Shown piece after piece: positions 1 to 9,128 of a stretch of DNA of 64,000 bases. Position 1 is the first letter of the stretch; every line of letters begins with the position of its first letter. The notes beneath the pieces were generated by a model, which saw nothing but the letters and a program-made list of their open reading frames with translations, did not search any database and had not been told where the DNA came from. The stretch is from Synechococcus sp. AG-679-C18 (lineage in GTDB: Bacteria > Cyanobacteriota > Cyanobacteriia > PCC-6307 > Cyanobiaceae). The position numbers were made by a program, and so were the translations under genes. Location: assembly GCA_003210755.1 (NCBI GenBank), contig QCUL01000002.1:113103-177102 (forward strand), written 5' to 3'.

Positions 1-1913
1 AGCGTTTTGCTTTCGGTCCAAAGCGCTATCTACGCAAGGAGTTGCTTTGGCCCTACCTCGATGATTTAGCAGATCAGCTTGTGGTGCATCTTCAGAAGCC
101 TGAGAATCGCCCCGATTGGATTCATGCTCACTACGCCGATGCTGGTTATGTGGGGGCACTTCTGAGTCGTCGTCTTGGGATTCCCTTGGTATTTACGGGG
201 CATTCGCTTGGTCGAGAGAAGCAGCGACGCCTGTTAGCTGGAGGCGGAGATCATCAACAGCTTGAGCAGACCTATTCCATTAGTCGTCGCATTGACGCAG
301 AGGAGTTGGCTCTGGCTCATGCCGATCTGGTAATCACGAGCACCCGTCAGGAATGTGATCAGCAATATTCCCGATACGGCGAATTTCGTGCTGATCGTGC
401 TCAGGTGGTGCCTCCTGGGGTGGATGCACGCCGTTTTCACCCTGGCTCGGTGGCAGCTGAGATCAGCGAGGTGGAGAAGCTTTTGACTCCATTCTTGCGT
501 CAGCCGGAGCTGCCACCATTGCTGGCGATCTCTCGAGCTGTGCGTCGCAAAAATATTCCCGCGCTAGTTGAGGCATTTGGCCGATCTGCTGTTTTACGCC
601 AGCGTCACAATTTGGTGCTTGTGCTCGGCTGTCGGGAGGATCCCCGGCAGATGGAGAAACAGCAGCGTGATGTGTTTCAGCAAGTGTTCGATCTCGTAGA
701 TCGATATGACCTCTATGGCCGTATTGCTTATCCCAAGCAGCATCGGCGGGATCAGATTCCTGCCATTTATCGCTGGGCTTCTGAACGCCGAGGCTTGTTT
801 GTTAATCCTGCTCTGACAGAACCGTTTGGTCTCACGTTGTTGGAAGCTGCGGCTTGCGGATTGCCGATGGTCTCGACTGACGACGGAGGTCCAAAAGATA
901 TTCTCGCTCGCTGCGACAACGGATTGCTTGCGGATGTCACCGATCGAGAGGCTCTTCAGGATGCATTGGAGTGTGCGGGTTCAGATCTCCAACGCTGGAA
1001 ATGCTGGAGTAACAACGGTGTAGAGGCGGTTAGTCGCCATTTCAGCTGGGATGCCCATGTCTGCCAATACCTGGCGTTGATGCAGGAGCGGTCGATAGAG
1101 GTGAGCCATCCAAGGGTGTTGTCATCCCTCCAAACGGCTTCAAGTGGAGGAATTCAGCCTCTAGGAGATCGTTTGCTCTTGCTTGACCTTGATAACAGTC
1201 TGGAACAGCCCGATGGAGATGCGCTTAACACTTTGCGCAAGAAGCTCAATCGGTGTGGGTTAGGGATTCTGACTGGCCGGTCGTTGCCTGCCGCCAGACA
1301 GCGATTTGTTGAGCTCCTTCTACCGGAACCCAAGGTGTGGATTACAGGGGCTGGTACGTCGATTCATTACGGCCAAGAGAGTCAGTCTGATTTGCTTTGG
1401 TCAGCTCAGATCGGAGTGGATTGGGACCGTGTTGGTGTTGAAGATGCTCTCGCCGACCTCACAGATCACATTGAGTTACAGCCATCTGAGCATCAAGGTG
1501 CCTTCAAGTTGAGCTACACGATTCGAGAGCCTCGAGAAGAGATCCTTCCTTTGATCCGGCGACGTCTACGTCTGCGTCGTCAGGCGGCTCGCCCTCAGCT
1601 CCGCTGCCATTGGTTTCTAGATGTGTTGCCGTTGCGGGCCTCCCGTAGCGAAGCGATTCGTTTCCTTGCTCTGCGCTGGGGCCTTCCACTGGAGCAGATG
1701 TTGGTTGTTGCCAGTGAGCAGGGTGATGGTGAGCTGGTTTGTGGTCGACCCGCAACAATTGTTTTGGGCGGTCACGATCCTTGTCTGGAGGATTTTCGTC
1801 AGCAACAACGTGTGTACTTTGCAAGTCGTCCCCAATTGCCTGGTGTGCTGGAAGGCATCCAGCATTACCGGTTCTTGCGCGCTCGAGCCAGGAACGATCA
1901 GTCTTTGACTTGA
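1..1913 (+). CDS. spsA: Sucrose-phosphate synthase, 3' part (5' end outside window)
   Basis: Makes sucrose 6-phosphate from UDP-glucose and fructose 6-phosphate; sucrose is a compatible solute in marine cyanobacteria. The frame is open from base 3, upstream of the first TTG at 42, so the gene starts outside the window. The visible part is a GT-B glycosyltransferase: an N-terminal Rossmann half with the HSLGREK segment, and a C-terminal half with the nucleotide-sugar motif EPFGLTLLEAAACG. A HAD-like domain resembling sucrose-phosphate phosphatase follows. In it motif I reads DLDNS instead of DxDxT, and the usual GDSGND loop is degenerate (SEQGDGE), so its phosphatase activity is doubtful. The last 16 nt overlap the convergent purT gene. 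Confidence 0.92.
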   Translation, partial: RFAFGPKRYLRKELLWPYLDDLADQLVVHLQKPENRPDWIHAHYADAGYVGALLSRRLGIPLVFTGHSLGREKQRRLLAGGGDHQQLEQTYSISRRIDAEELALAHADLVITSTRQECDQQYSRYGEFRADRAQVVPPGVDARRFHPGSVAAEISEVEKLLTPFLRQPELPPLLAISRAVRRKNIPALVEAFGRSAVLRQRHNLVLVLGCREDPRQMEKQQRDVFQQVFDLVDRYDLYGRIAYPKQHRRDQIPAIYRWASERRGLFVNPALTEPFGLTLLEAAACGLPMVSTDDGGPKDILARCDNGLLADVTDREALQDALECAGSDLQRWKCWSNNGVEAVSRHFSWDAHVCQYLALMQERSIEVSHPRVLSSLQTASSGGIQPLGDRLLLLDLDNSLEQPDGDALNTLRKKLNRCGLGILTGRSLPAARQRFVELLLPEPKVWITGAGTSIHYGQESQSDLLWSAQIGVDWDRVGVEDALADLTDHIELQPSEHQGAFKLSYTIREPREEILPLIRRRLRLRRQAARPQLRCHWFLDVLPLRASRSEAIRFLALRWGLPLEQMLVVASEQGDGELVCGRPATIVLGGHDPCLEDFRQQQRVYFASRPQLPGVLEGIQHYRFLRARARNDQSLT

Positions 1914-3079
1914 ACCCTTACAGCGGCTGCACAACGGTCCGCTTTGGCTAAAGCATCGTCGATGTTGCTCCCACGAGCTAAAGCAACTCCCATCCGACGC
2001 CCGGTCCTCGCCTCTCTCTTTCCGAAGAGCAGGAGATTGGTATCTGCTTCTTTAAGGGCTTCTGCGACTCCGCTGAATTGCACTTGGCTTCCCTTGCTAC
2101 TTGCCAAGATCACTCGGCTGGCTGCGGCCTCGGCAGTAGTGATGATTGGGATTGGCAGTCCAAGTACGGCGCGCAGGTGCAAGTCAAATTCGCTCAAGTT
2201 TTGGCTGATCAGAGTTACCAGACCAGTGTCATGCGGTCTTGGAGAGAGCTCGGAAAACACCACCTCATCACCGCATAGAAAGAATTCCACGCCAAACAGC
2301 CCAACACCGCCAAGATTGTCAGTCACCGTGCGTGCCATGGCCTGAGCCAGATGCAGTTGGTTGTCTGAGATCTGAGCGGGCTGCCAGCTGCATTGGTAGT
2401 CCCCGTTGGCCTGCTCATGACCTATCGGCGGGCAGAACAAAGTGGTTCCATCGTGCTGACGGATCGTAAGAAGAGTGATTTCTAGATCGAAATTCAGAAA
2501 TTCCTCCACGATCACCTGGGCTGAGCTTCCTCTGGCTCCAGCCATGGCCTGTTCCCAGGCCTGATCTAAATCGGCCGCGCGATGGACCACGCTTTGGCCC
2601 TTTCCAGATGAACTCATCACAGGTTTGACAACGACAGGCCAACCGAGCGGTTCACTAGCGCGATGAAGTTCTTTTGCATCGGTGGCATAGGCAAATCGGG
2701 CGGTGCGAAGGCCGAGCTCACCAGAAGCTAGATCTCTAATACGGTCACGATTCATTGTCACTGCTGTGGCTCTGGCAGTGGGAATCACTTGGATACCGTC
2801 ATCTTCCAGTGCTTGGAGAGCATCCACCGCTAACGCTTCGATTTCCGGGATCAGCACATCAGGCTGATGCTTGTTTACAACAGACCTCAGGGCGTTCGGA
2901 TCAGTCATCGTGAGGACCTCCTCCTGATCCGCCACCTGCATGGCTGGTGCTCCGGCATAACGGTCACAAGCGATGACCTGACAACCCAGTCTTTGGGCAG
3001 CGATCGCTACTTCCTTGCCCAGTTCGCCGCTGCCGAGCAGCATCACTTTTTTTGGGAAGATCGTCATGGCATGTTTCAA
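1898..3079 (-). CDS. purT: Formate-dependent phosphoribosylglycinamide formyltransferase PurT
   Basis: Catalyses the third step of purine synthesis, formylating GAR with formate and ATP instead of formyl-THF. The 393 residues match the usual length. The N-terminal dinucleotide-like fold (KVMLLGSGELGKEVAIAAQRLG) is followed by an ATP-grasp domain with VVKPVMSSSGKGQS and the acidic metal-binding segment GVEFFLCGDEVVFSELSPRPHDTG. A later ATG (MTIFPKK) is an alternative start. Its 3' end overlaps the end of the sucrose-phosphate synthase gene by 16 nt on the opposite strand. Confidence 0.96.
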   Translation of the reverse strand: MKHAMTIFPKKVMLLGSGELGKEVAIAAQRLGCQVIACDRYAGAPAMQVADQEEVLTMTDPNALRSVVNKHQPDVLIPEIEALAVDALQALEDDGIQVIPTARATAVTMNRDRIRDLASGELGLRTARFAYATDAKELHRASEPLGWPVVVKPVMSSSGKGQSVVHRAADLDQAWEQAMAGARGSSAQVIVEEFLNFDLEITLLTIRQHDGTTLFCPPIGHEQANGDYQCSWQPAQISDNQLHLAQAMARTVTDNLGGVGLFGVEFFLCGDEVVFSELSPRPHDTGLVTLISQNLSEFDLHLRAVLGLPIPIITTAEAAASRVILASSKGSQVQFSGVAEALKEADTNLLLFGKREARTGRRMGVALARGSNIDDALAKADRCAAAVRVQVKD

Positions 3080-3112
3080 GGCAGCATGGCTTGATCTTCT
3101 CGCTTTGCCCTG

Positions 3113-3274
3113 ATGCTTTTGCCGCTCGCGTTCACAACAGCTGGAGATGCGGCCAATGGGTTGCTATTCGGCTGGGAGATCGCCACAGTTCAAAAATGGG
3201 CTTTGATTTATCTAGGTCTGTCGTCGTTTTTATTTGTGTTGGTCTGGTTAATCGGAGGATTTCGCCGCCGCTGA
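3113..3274 (+). CDS. Small single-span membrane protein (53 aa)
   Basis: The ATG at 3113 opens 53 codons. The product starts MLLPLAFTTAGDAANGLL, has a hydrophobic span around residues 27-48 (WALIYLGLSSFLFVLVWLIGG) and ends in a positively charged FRRR tail, as expected for a one-pass thylakoid or plasma-membrane protein. The stop codon abuts the last base of the convergent gene at 3275-3538, so the two ORFs tile without overlap, which favours a real gene. It lies divergent from purT, 33 nt away. I do not recognise the family. Confidence 0.6.
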   Translation: MLLPLAFTTAGDAANGLLFGWEIATVQKWALIYLGLSSFLFVLVWLIGGFRRR

Positions 3275-3538
3275 TTAATGGGCTGGTGATCCTTTGGTTG
3301 CATCATTCATCAGGGTCAGCTGACGGAAAGCAGGTTCTTCATTGATGAAACCCCATGATTCGAACACATCTGAATCGCGATGGGTGATTTGTTGTTCACG
3401 ACCTTGAGTGTTGAGCTCAAACCCCTGTTTTGCCATCCGGCGCATCAAGCTTGCAGCCTCCTCAAATCGGGATGCCATTGCTTCAAGGCTGGCGCAGTCG
3501 CTGGTAAGACCGGCTTCTTTCCAGGTGAAGTAGGACAT
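3275..3538 (-). CDS. Conserved small cytoplasmic protein, function unknown (87 aa)
   Basis: An 87-residue soluble protein starting MSYFTWKEAGLTSDCASLEAMASRF. The first half looks helical (EAMASRFEEAASLMRRMAKQGF) and the rest ends in a polar tail. No transmembrane segment, signal peptide or catalytic motif is visible. It resembles the many small unassigned proteins of marine picocyanobacteria, but I cannot name a family. Its stop lies directly against the stop of the small membrane protein gene on the other strand. A long A/T-rich gap lies upstream. Confidence 0.6.
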   Translation of the reverse strand: MSYFTWKEAGLTSDCASLEAMASRFEEAASLMRRMAKQGFELNTQGREQQITHRDSDVFESWGFINEEPAFRQLTLMNDATKGSPAH

Positions 3539-3880
3539 CGATGGATTTGATATTGAGAAGTTTCATTATTATGGATACTTTAAGGCTCAAATATTCAAAA
3601 TTTAAAGACTAAATCCGAAACCAAAGAATAAGTATAATTATTAGTAAGAAGAATCTCGTTATCGATTCAACGAATGTGAGTCAAAAGATAAATTAACTTT
3701 AATCAAGAGAAAACACAATTTATAAGCCAATGGGAGTTAAAATTATACTTTTTGTGCATGTTCGAATACTGATAGCAAGCAAATTCAATTAATTGTTGCT
3801 GATCTAAGAAGCTTCTTGCCTTGGGTTTCGTTTGAGAAGTGAGGATTTTTATATCTGCGGGAAAAAGTGCAGCCCCGAAA
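3539..3880. other. A/T-rich intergenic stretch, no gene recognised
   Basis: About 340 bases, strongly A/T-rich, between the 87-aa gene and the 3' end of mraY. I see only ORFs under about 25 codons, no convincing terminator hairpin and no tRNA-like structure. It presumably carries the promoter of the 87-aa gene. Confidence 0.5.
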
Positions 3881-4978
3881 TTAAATCGGACGAAATATTA
3901 CTCCTATTGTAACTAAGACTGCTGTAGCGATCCAAAATCCTGGCACCACTATTTGCTCTGGTGTGCCGCCTAATTCGAAGTGATGGTGCAAAGGAGACAT
4001 TCTGAATACTCGTCGACCGACACCATCAGGTCCTTTGGTGGCTTTAAAGACCCACACTTGAATGATGACGGACAAGGATTCAGCCAGAAATACACCTCCC
4101 ATCACTAAAAGGGGCCAAAGGCTGTTGGTCAGCAAAGCAACTGCTGTTAGTGACGCTCCCATCGCCAGAGATCCAGTGTCACCCATGAAGATTTTTGCTG
4201 GATTCCGATTGTGTGCAAGAAAACCAATCCAGCATCCCGCCATAGCCATGCAGAACCCCGCCAGGCTGGGGTCTCCAGCATTGCCGCGAAGCATTAGCTG
4301 AAGCGCCATCCCGGTGAACACCAACGCCCCGCAGCCAGCAGCGAGACCATCCAATCCATCGGTAAGGTTGGTGGCATTGCTTTCAGCTAAAAAGACAAAG
4401 AGAGCAAGCGGCCAGATCAGCCAACTCAATGGAAGGTTGATATCAAAGGGCAACGAAACATCGCTACTGATCCAACCGCGCATACCCGCCCAGATCAGAA
4501 AAATTATGGCGGCCAAGGCTTGAAAACATAATTTCCCGCGAGGGGTCAGACCTGTATTGGTGTGTTTCGTAAGACTGCGCCAGTCATCAATGCCTCCCAC
4601 CACCATGAATGCCAAAGTGATGTAGGTGACGGCTAGGAGTTGTTCGGCTGGTTGTCCGTTCCAACTGATCAGGCTCCCAACGATCACGCCGATTGGAATC
4701 ACAAGTAATCCCCCCATCGTGGGAGTACCTGATTTATTGAGATGCGCCTTGGGTCCCTCCTCTCGGATGACCTGACCCAGCTTCAAAGAACGCAGCCTTG
4801 GTACGCCCCACCAGGTGACGATCGAGGCGATCAGTGTGGCAATTAATAAGGGCGGACTGAGCAGACTGTTGGGTATTAGACGGTCTGATGCGAAGGCTGC
4901 TGAGAATACAGCAAGCGCCAATACCACTGCAGAGACTTTTCCGTTGAGGGATGAAGAGGTCTCTGTTGTGTCGTTCAC
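3881..4978 (-). CDS. mraY: Phospho-N-acetylmuramoyl-pentapeptide transferase MraY
   Basis: Transfers phospho-MurNAc-pentapeptide from UDP to undecaprenyl phosphate, forming lipid I at the cytoplasmic face of the plasma membrane. About ten membrane segments are visible, with family motifs [14 protein letters not shown] (catalytic Asp pair), [19 protein letters not shown] and the C-terminal LHHHFEL. The frame stays open back to 5050, but I choose the GTG at 4978: a good ribosome binding site (AGGAAAGGG) sits just before it, it gives 365 residues, and it avoids overlap with the upstream gene ending at 5019. Confidence 0.93.
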   Translation of the reverse strand: MNDTTETSSSLNGKVSAVVLALAVFSAAFASDRLIPNSLLSPPLLIATLIASIVTWWGVPRLRSLKLGQVIREEGPKAHLNKSGTPTMGGLLVIPIGVIVGSLISWNGQPAEQLLAVTYITLAFMVVGGIDDWRSLTKHTNTGLTPRGKLCFQALAAIIFLIWAGMRGWISSDVSLPFDINLPLSWLIWPLALFVFLAESNATNLTDGLDGLAAGCGALVFTGMALQLMLRGNAGDPSLAGFCMAMAGCWIGFLAHNRNPAKIFMGDTGSLAMGASLTAVALLTNSLWPLLVMGGVFLAESLSVIIQVWVFKATKGPDGVGRRVFRMSPLHHHFELGGTPEQIVVPGFWIATAVLVTIGVIFRPI

Positions 4979-5018
4979 TTCCCTTTCCTGTGGCTCTTTG
5001 TAGGGCGGGGACCTTAAA

Positions 5019-5282
5019 TCAATCTTCCCAATTCTCTTCGCTTTGCTCATCGGCAGCGTTGTACTCCTCTTTCTCGCCCATGAGAGCTGACAGCTCCTCC
5101 TCTTCCACAGTGCTTACTTCAGGGGAACTGGATTCCTCATCCTCAACAAGGCGACCGCTTGTTTCAAGCCAACTCAGCAGATCTGGCTCTTCGCGCAGGG
5201 GCAACACCGGTGCGGGCTCTGTCCGCCCGTAACGCGTTAGAGCTGGGTTGATGTTGTCGAGGGTGCTCAGCTCTGACGACAC
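5019..5282 (-). CDS. DUF3134-like acidic small protein
   Basis: An 87-residue acidic protein with GTG start. The segment [34 protein letters not shown] matches my recollection of the cyanobacterial DUF3134 family (proline-containing N-terminus followed by LLxWLExxGRL). The C-terminal half is a run of Glu, Asp and Ser and is probably disordered. It lies 40 nt upstream of mraY on the same strand and may be cotranscribed with it. The function is unknown. The family name is from memory; the start codon is the main uncertainty. Confidence 0.65.
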   Translation of the reverse strand: MSSELSTLDNINPALTRYGRTEPAPVLPLREEPDLLSWLETSGRLVEDEESSSPEVSTVEEEELSALMGEKEEYNAADEQSEENWED

Positions 5283-5333
5283 TGTCCAGATCCATAATCA
5301 ATCATCATAGGTGAATGCTTTCTCGAGGAAGTT

Positions 5334-5588
5334 TTGGGCAAGGCTTGGCTCCTTCTGATTGTGTGGGGTGGAGCATTGGTAATGAGTTTTGGCCTTTGGA
5401 TGTGGGGGCGATTGCATCCCGATCCATTGGTGGCCACCACGATGCCGGTTCTCGCACTGTTGCTGACTCCTGCTCTGCTGATGACAATTTGGCTGTTTTG
5501 GATTGGTCGGTTGGCGTCACAACAGTCCCATTGGTCCGGCGGGAGTGGAGAATCAGTGCAATCTGATTCAGAGCAGGAGTCCACCTGA
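5334..5588 (+). CDS. Small two-span membrane protein upstream of argG
   Basis: 84 residues with two hydrophobic helices, [19 protein letters not shown] and [20 protein letters not shown], separated by a short loop, then a polar Ser/Gln/Glu-rich tail. The TTG at 5334 is preceded by GAGGAAG, although the spacing is short, so an internal start is possible. Its stop overlaps the argG start by one base (TGATG), which suggests translational coupling. I do not recognise a family. Confidence 0.6.
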   Translation: MGKAWLLLIVWGGALVMSFGLWMWGRLHPDPLVATTMPVLALLLTPALLMTIWLFWIGRLASQQSHWSGGSGESVQSDSEQEST

Positions 5589-6793
5589 TGGGACGCGCAA
5601 GCAAGGTCGTTCTCGCCTATTCCGGTGGTGTGGATACCAGCGTCTGCATCCCTTACCTAAAGCAGGAATGGGGAGTGGAGGAGGTCATCACCTTCGCCGC
5701 TGATCTCGGACAAGGCGATGAACTAGAACCGATCCGACTCAAAGCGCTGGAGGCTGGAGCCAGTCAGTCCTTGGTTGGCGATCTAATTCAACCCTTCATC
5801 GAAGAATTCGCATTTCCTGCGATTCGTGCCAATGCTCTTTACGAGGGTCGCTACCCCCTCTCTACGGCCCTTGCGCGTCCCTTGATTGCCCGTCGTCTCG
5901 TGGAGGTGGCGAGAGAGGTGGGTGCTGATGCTGTGGCTCATGGCTGCACCGGCAAAGGGAACGATCAGGTGCGTTTCGACGTTGCGATTGCTGCATTAGC
6001 CCCTGACTTGAAGGTGTTGACGCCTGCTCGCGAGTGGGGCATGAGCAGGGAGGAAACAATTGCCTATGGCGAGCGTTGTGGCGTTCCGGCCCCGGTGAGC
6101 AAAAAGATGCCCTATTCGATCGATCTCAACCTGCTCGGTCGCAGCGTGGAAGCGGGCCCTTTGGAAGATCCGATGGTTGCGCCACCAGAGGAGGTCTTTG
6201 CAATGACTCAGTCGGTTGATCAGTCGCCTGATGATGCCGAGGAGATCGAGATCCATTTTGAAGCCGGCAATCCGGTGTCCATCAATGGCCAAAAGTTGGA
6301 TCCTGTTGCTTTGATCCGGGAAGCGAACCGCTTGGCAGGTACCCATGGCATTGGCCGCCTCGACATCATCGAGAACCGTGTGGTGGGGATTAAAAGTCGG
6401 GAGATTTACGAAACGCCTGGACTATTGATGTTGATCCAGGCTCATCAGGAACTTGAGAGCCTGACCCTGGCCGCCGATGTGTTGCGGAGCAAGCGTCAGC
6501 TTGAGATGCAGTGGGCAGATCTCGTCTATCAGGGCCTGTGGTTTAGTCCCTTGAAGGATGCTCTTGATGGTTTCATGGATCGCACCCAGGTCTATGTGAA
6601 TGGGGTCGTACGCCTCAAGCTGCATAAGGGGAATGCCACGGTCACAGGGAGAGGCTCTGATAGCAGCAGTTTGTACGTCCCTGAGATGGCCTCCTACGGC
6701 AGTGAAGACAAGTTTGATCATCGAGCCGCTGAAGGTTTTATCTACGTTTGGGGCTTGCCATCACGGCTATGGGCAGCGAAACATCGTCGTTAA
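5588..6793 (+). CDS. argG: Argininosuccinate synthase
   Basis: Condenses citrulline and aspartate with ATP to argininosuccinate, the penultimate step of arginine synthesis. The 401-residue protein is the usual length. The N-terminal PP-loop ATP site is [15 protein letters not shown], followed by the citrulline/aspartate segments [14 protein letters not shown] and [15 protein letters not shown]. The ATG overlaps the TGA of the upstream membrane-protein gene. The 3' end almost touches the convergent gene at 6796. Confidence 0.97.
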   Translation: MGRASKVVLAYSGGVDTSVCIPYLKQEWGVEEVITFAADLGQGDELEPIRLKALEAGASQSLVGDLIQPFIEEFAFPAIRANALYEGRYPLSTALARPLIARRLVEVAREVGADAVAHGCTGKGNDQVRFDVAIAALAPDLKVLTPAREWGMSREETIAYGERCGVPAPVSKKMPYSIDLNLLGRSVEAGPLEDPMVAPPEEVFAMTQSVDQSPDDAEEIEIHFEAGNPVSINGQKLDPVALIREANRLAGTHGIGRLDIIENRVVGIKSREIYETPGLLMLIQAHQELESLTLAADVLRSKRQLEMQWADLVYQGLWFSPLKDALDGFMDRTQVYVNGVVRLKLHKGNATVTGRGSDSSSLYVPEMASYGSEDKFDHRAAEGFIYVWGLPSRLWAAKHRR

Positions 6794-6795
6794 TT

Positions 6796-7110
6796 TCAGG
6801 CTGCAATGTTGTGTTGCTGATTGTTTGAGTTTGCCCCCAAGCTGAATGGAATGTTCCCTTCCCTGGACAGTGCAGGCATCAATTGCTGAGCATGTGCCAA
6901 CAATCGATAGCGCTCAAGTAGTGGTTCAAGCCTTTGTTGGAACTTGCGTTCGAATAGATCAGGAAGCTCGCCGATCAGCGTTTCATAGTCTTTGATCTGT
7001 TGTTCGAGTTCATTCACCCTGGTACGAAGTGCATCAACCTCCCGGTGAGGAGGTTGAGCTGCTTTCCACGCAGGTGGCGGTGAGTGATAACTGGAATCCA
7101 AATGCACCAT
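6796..7110 (-). CDS. Small coiled-coil protein, function unknown (104 aa)
   Basis: 104 residues. The centre (REVDALRTRVNELEQQIKDYETLIGELPDLFERKFQQRLEPLLERYRLL) has heptad-like spacing and should form a coiled coil, with flexible ends. No enzyme motif or membrane span is present. It lies 3 nt from the convergent argG stop and 41 nt downstream of rpsF on the same strand, so it may be read through from the ribosomal gene. Probably a conserved hypothetical of marine cyanobacteria. Confidence 0.65.
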   Translation of the reverse strand: MVHLDSSYHSPPPAWKAAQPPHREVDALRTRVNELEQQIKDYETLIGELPDLFERKFQQRLEPLLERYRLLAHAQQLMPALSREGNIPFSLGANSNNQQHNIAA

Positions 7111-7151
7111 AAATCGACGATATCGTCAGTCCATGGCTTGCACAATGGCTT

Positions 7152-7514
7152 TTAGGCAGGAGCGGTCTCAGCTTCGGCTGGTGCCTCTGTGCCAGGAGCT
7201 ACGCGTGGGGCAGGCAATGGTCCCTCTTGCTTGACGGTGAGATAGCGAATGACGTCTTCACTCAGACGCATCGCTTTTTCGATAACACCGACTTGCTGAC
7301 CGTCTCCGTTGTGGCTCAGTTGTACGTAGATACCTTCTTTGTGTTTTGCAATCGGGTAAGCCAGTCGACGCTTGCCTCGCATTTGGTTGTCGAGAATTTC
7401 AGCACCCGATTCAGCAAGAATATCTTTGTACTTGGTTACATGAGATTCAACCTCTTCTTCCGGAATATCCGGGCGAAGAATGTACATGGTTTCGTAATAG
7501 GGCTGCTGGGTCAT
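7152..7514 (-). CDS. rpsF: 30S ribosomal protein S6
   Basis: A 120-residue S6 homologue of the small subunit platform, where S6 pairs with S18. The N-terminus [20 protein letters not shown] and the central [21 protein letters not shown] segment are typical. The C-terminus carries an Ala/Pro/Glu-rich extension that is common in cyanobacterial S6. It stands apart from other ribosomal genes. Confidence 0.96.
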   Translation of the reverse strand: MTQQPYYETMYILRPDIPEEEVESHVTKYKDILAESGAEILDNQMRGKRRLAYPIAKHKEGIYVQLSHNGDGQQVGVIEKAMRLSEDVIRYLTVKQEGPLPAPRVAPGTEAPAEAETAPA

Positions 7515-7592
7515 GAAGACAAATCCGACGAGGACTGAAGGCTCACGTAGTGAGCGACGGATTCACAATCCTATCGCTTGGCGTTATGAGAC

Positions 7593-8060
7593 TCAGTACA
7601 GCTGCATGCGAACCGCCTGGCTTAAGCCGGGTAGGTCAGGCTCCCGTCCTCGAGAGCACTCGATGAGGGCGAAGATCACGACTGCCAGAACACCCACCAC
7701 CAACGTGCTGGAAAGGGTGCGCATCAACAGCCCTCCTCCCACTGGCAGCAGGATGTTGAAGGCATAGCCAATGAGCACCACCACGATGTCAATCAACAGC
7801 GCTTGCAAGGTGTTGAAGCGGATGAAATAGGGAACATTTGGGTTCCGTACCACCGCCAAAAACAAGACAAAGAAGACCAAGAGATTCCCAAGACCGAAGG
7901 GAATTCCCCTTTCCAAAATGAAGAGGGGCAGTGCCGGTAGTGTCAGCCACTGCAATACAGGAAATTGAATCAGCAGATGTTGGCCGATTGGTATGGCAGC
8001 GCTCCAAGGCAGCACATAAACCAACAAACCAAGCAGGCGCTGCCAGATGGGAATGGGCAC
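7593..8060 (-). CDS. Tic20-like membrane protein
   Basis: 155 residues with about four hydrophobic segments. The arrangement WQRLLGLLVYVLPWSAAIPIG ... VPYFIRFNTLQALLIDIVV ... YAFNILLP matches the cyanobacterial/chloroplast Tic20 (Ycf60-like) family; the RFNxxQAxLxD motif is the strongest mark. Chloroplast Tic20 is an inner-envelope protein-import component, whereas the role of the cyanobacterial ancestor is not settled. It stands between rpsF and aroE, all on the minus strand. Confidence 0.85.
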   Translation of the reverse strand: MPIPIWQRLLGLLVYVLPWSAAIPIGQHLLIQFPVLQWLTLPALPLFILERGIPFGLGNLLVFFVLFLAVVRNPNVPYFIRFNTLQALLIDIVVVLIGYAFNILLPVGGGLLMRTLSSTLVVGVLAVVIFALIECSRGREPDLPGLSQAVRMQLY

Positions 8061-8098
8061 AGTTTGAGGTTGGCAAATGAGTAGAGGCTAAGTGGCAT

Positions 8099-8992
8099 TC
8101 AGAGATGACCCAGCTTTTTGAGTACCGCTTCTCGCATCACGTCCACCGGCACGTCGTCTAACAGGCTCCAACGTCGTAGTGCAGCGGCTCCTTGCTGCAC
8201 CAGCATCTCGAGTCCGTCATAGGTGGGGCAGCCCAACGCTTCTCCGCGCTGCAGCCATGGGGTGGGACGTGGTGTGTAAATGAGGTCGTAAAGAACAGTG
8301 TGAGCGCTCAGGTTGTTCCAGATTTCTGCGCCAAGCGGCAGCAAGGGACCTTCCTCAGGCTTGTGACTGCTCATGCCAACAGGGGTGGTGTTCACCACTA
8401 AGTCAGCTTGTTGAATCCTGGTTTGTAATTGTGGGTCGTTGTTCAGGAGAGGTTGCAGTTGGTTTTTGCTTGTTGGCTTTCCTTGTTGAAGTGCATTGCA
8501 AAACGGTTGGAGCGTTTCAGCCCGACGCCCTACAACCGTGATTTGGCTTGGGCCTAAATCCTGTAAACCCGCCACAACAGCTCGGGCGCTGCCGCCACAA
8601 CCAATCACCAGGACCTGCGTTTGGCTCCAATCAGAAAATTTCTCATGGAGCGGGGCCAGAAACCCCTCTACATCCGTGTTGTGCCCGTGCCAGCCACCAT
8701 CGGGTAATGGAGTCAGGGTGTTGACGGCGCCAAGCCGTTTGGCGAGTGGGCTTAGTTCTTCGCACAGTAGGGAGACCGCCTGTTTGTGGGGAATGGTGAT
8801 GTTGAGTCCCCTGCAACCCACTTTGCGTAGTCCACTTACCACTGTGGCGAGATCATTTGCGCTGCAGGGCAGTGCTAAGAAACACCAGTCGAGCCCCATC
8901 GCCTTGAGGGCTGCGTTTTGCATCACTGGTGATAGCGAGTGGCTTACCGGTTGGCCTAACAGTCCGACGATTGCTGTCGTTCCGCTGATCAT
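8099..8992 (-). CDS. aroE: Shikimate dehydrogenase AroE
   Basis: Reduces 3-dehydroshikimate to shikimate with NADPH. The shikimate-binding SHSLSP motif, the catalytic lysine in NITIPHK and the NTDVEGF segment are present, followed by the NADP fold VIGCGGSARAVV and NRR-type VVGRRAE. The frame is open to 9052, but I place the start at the ATG at 8992 (MISGTTAIVGLLGQP): a strong ribosome binding site AAAGGAAAAGGA lies directly before it and the 297-residue product fits the family. Confidence 0.95.
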   Translation of the reverse strand: MISGTTAIVGLLGQPVSHSLSPVMQNAALKAMGLDWCFLALPCSANDLATVVSGLRKVGCRGLNITIPHKQAVSLLCEELSPLAKRLGAVNTLTPLPDGGWHGHNTDVEGFLAPLHEKFSDWSQTQVLVIGCGGSARAVVAGLQDLGPSQITVVGRRAETLQPFCNALQQGKPTSKNQLQPLLNNDPQLQTRIQQADLVVNTTPVGMSSHKPEEGPLLPLGAEIWNNLSAHTVLYDLIYTPRPTPWLQRGEALGCPTYDGLEMLVQQGAAALRRWSLLDDVPVDVMREAVLKKLGHL

Positions 8993-9128
8993 TCCTTTTC
9001 CTTTATTTAATACGCCTAAACAAGACTGCCGCGCCGACTGTTCGGGAACCACACCTCGCCTCCTGGTGATGTCTCTGCCGAAGATGCATGGGTTCTAGTC
9101 ACATTTTTCGAGGAGTTGGAGGGCACTG

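Noticed and set aside
8496..9098. 200-codon plus-strand ORF
   Set aside because: It lies antisense to aroE, which has clear family motifs; this is a shadow frame.
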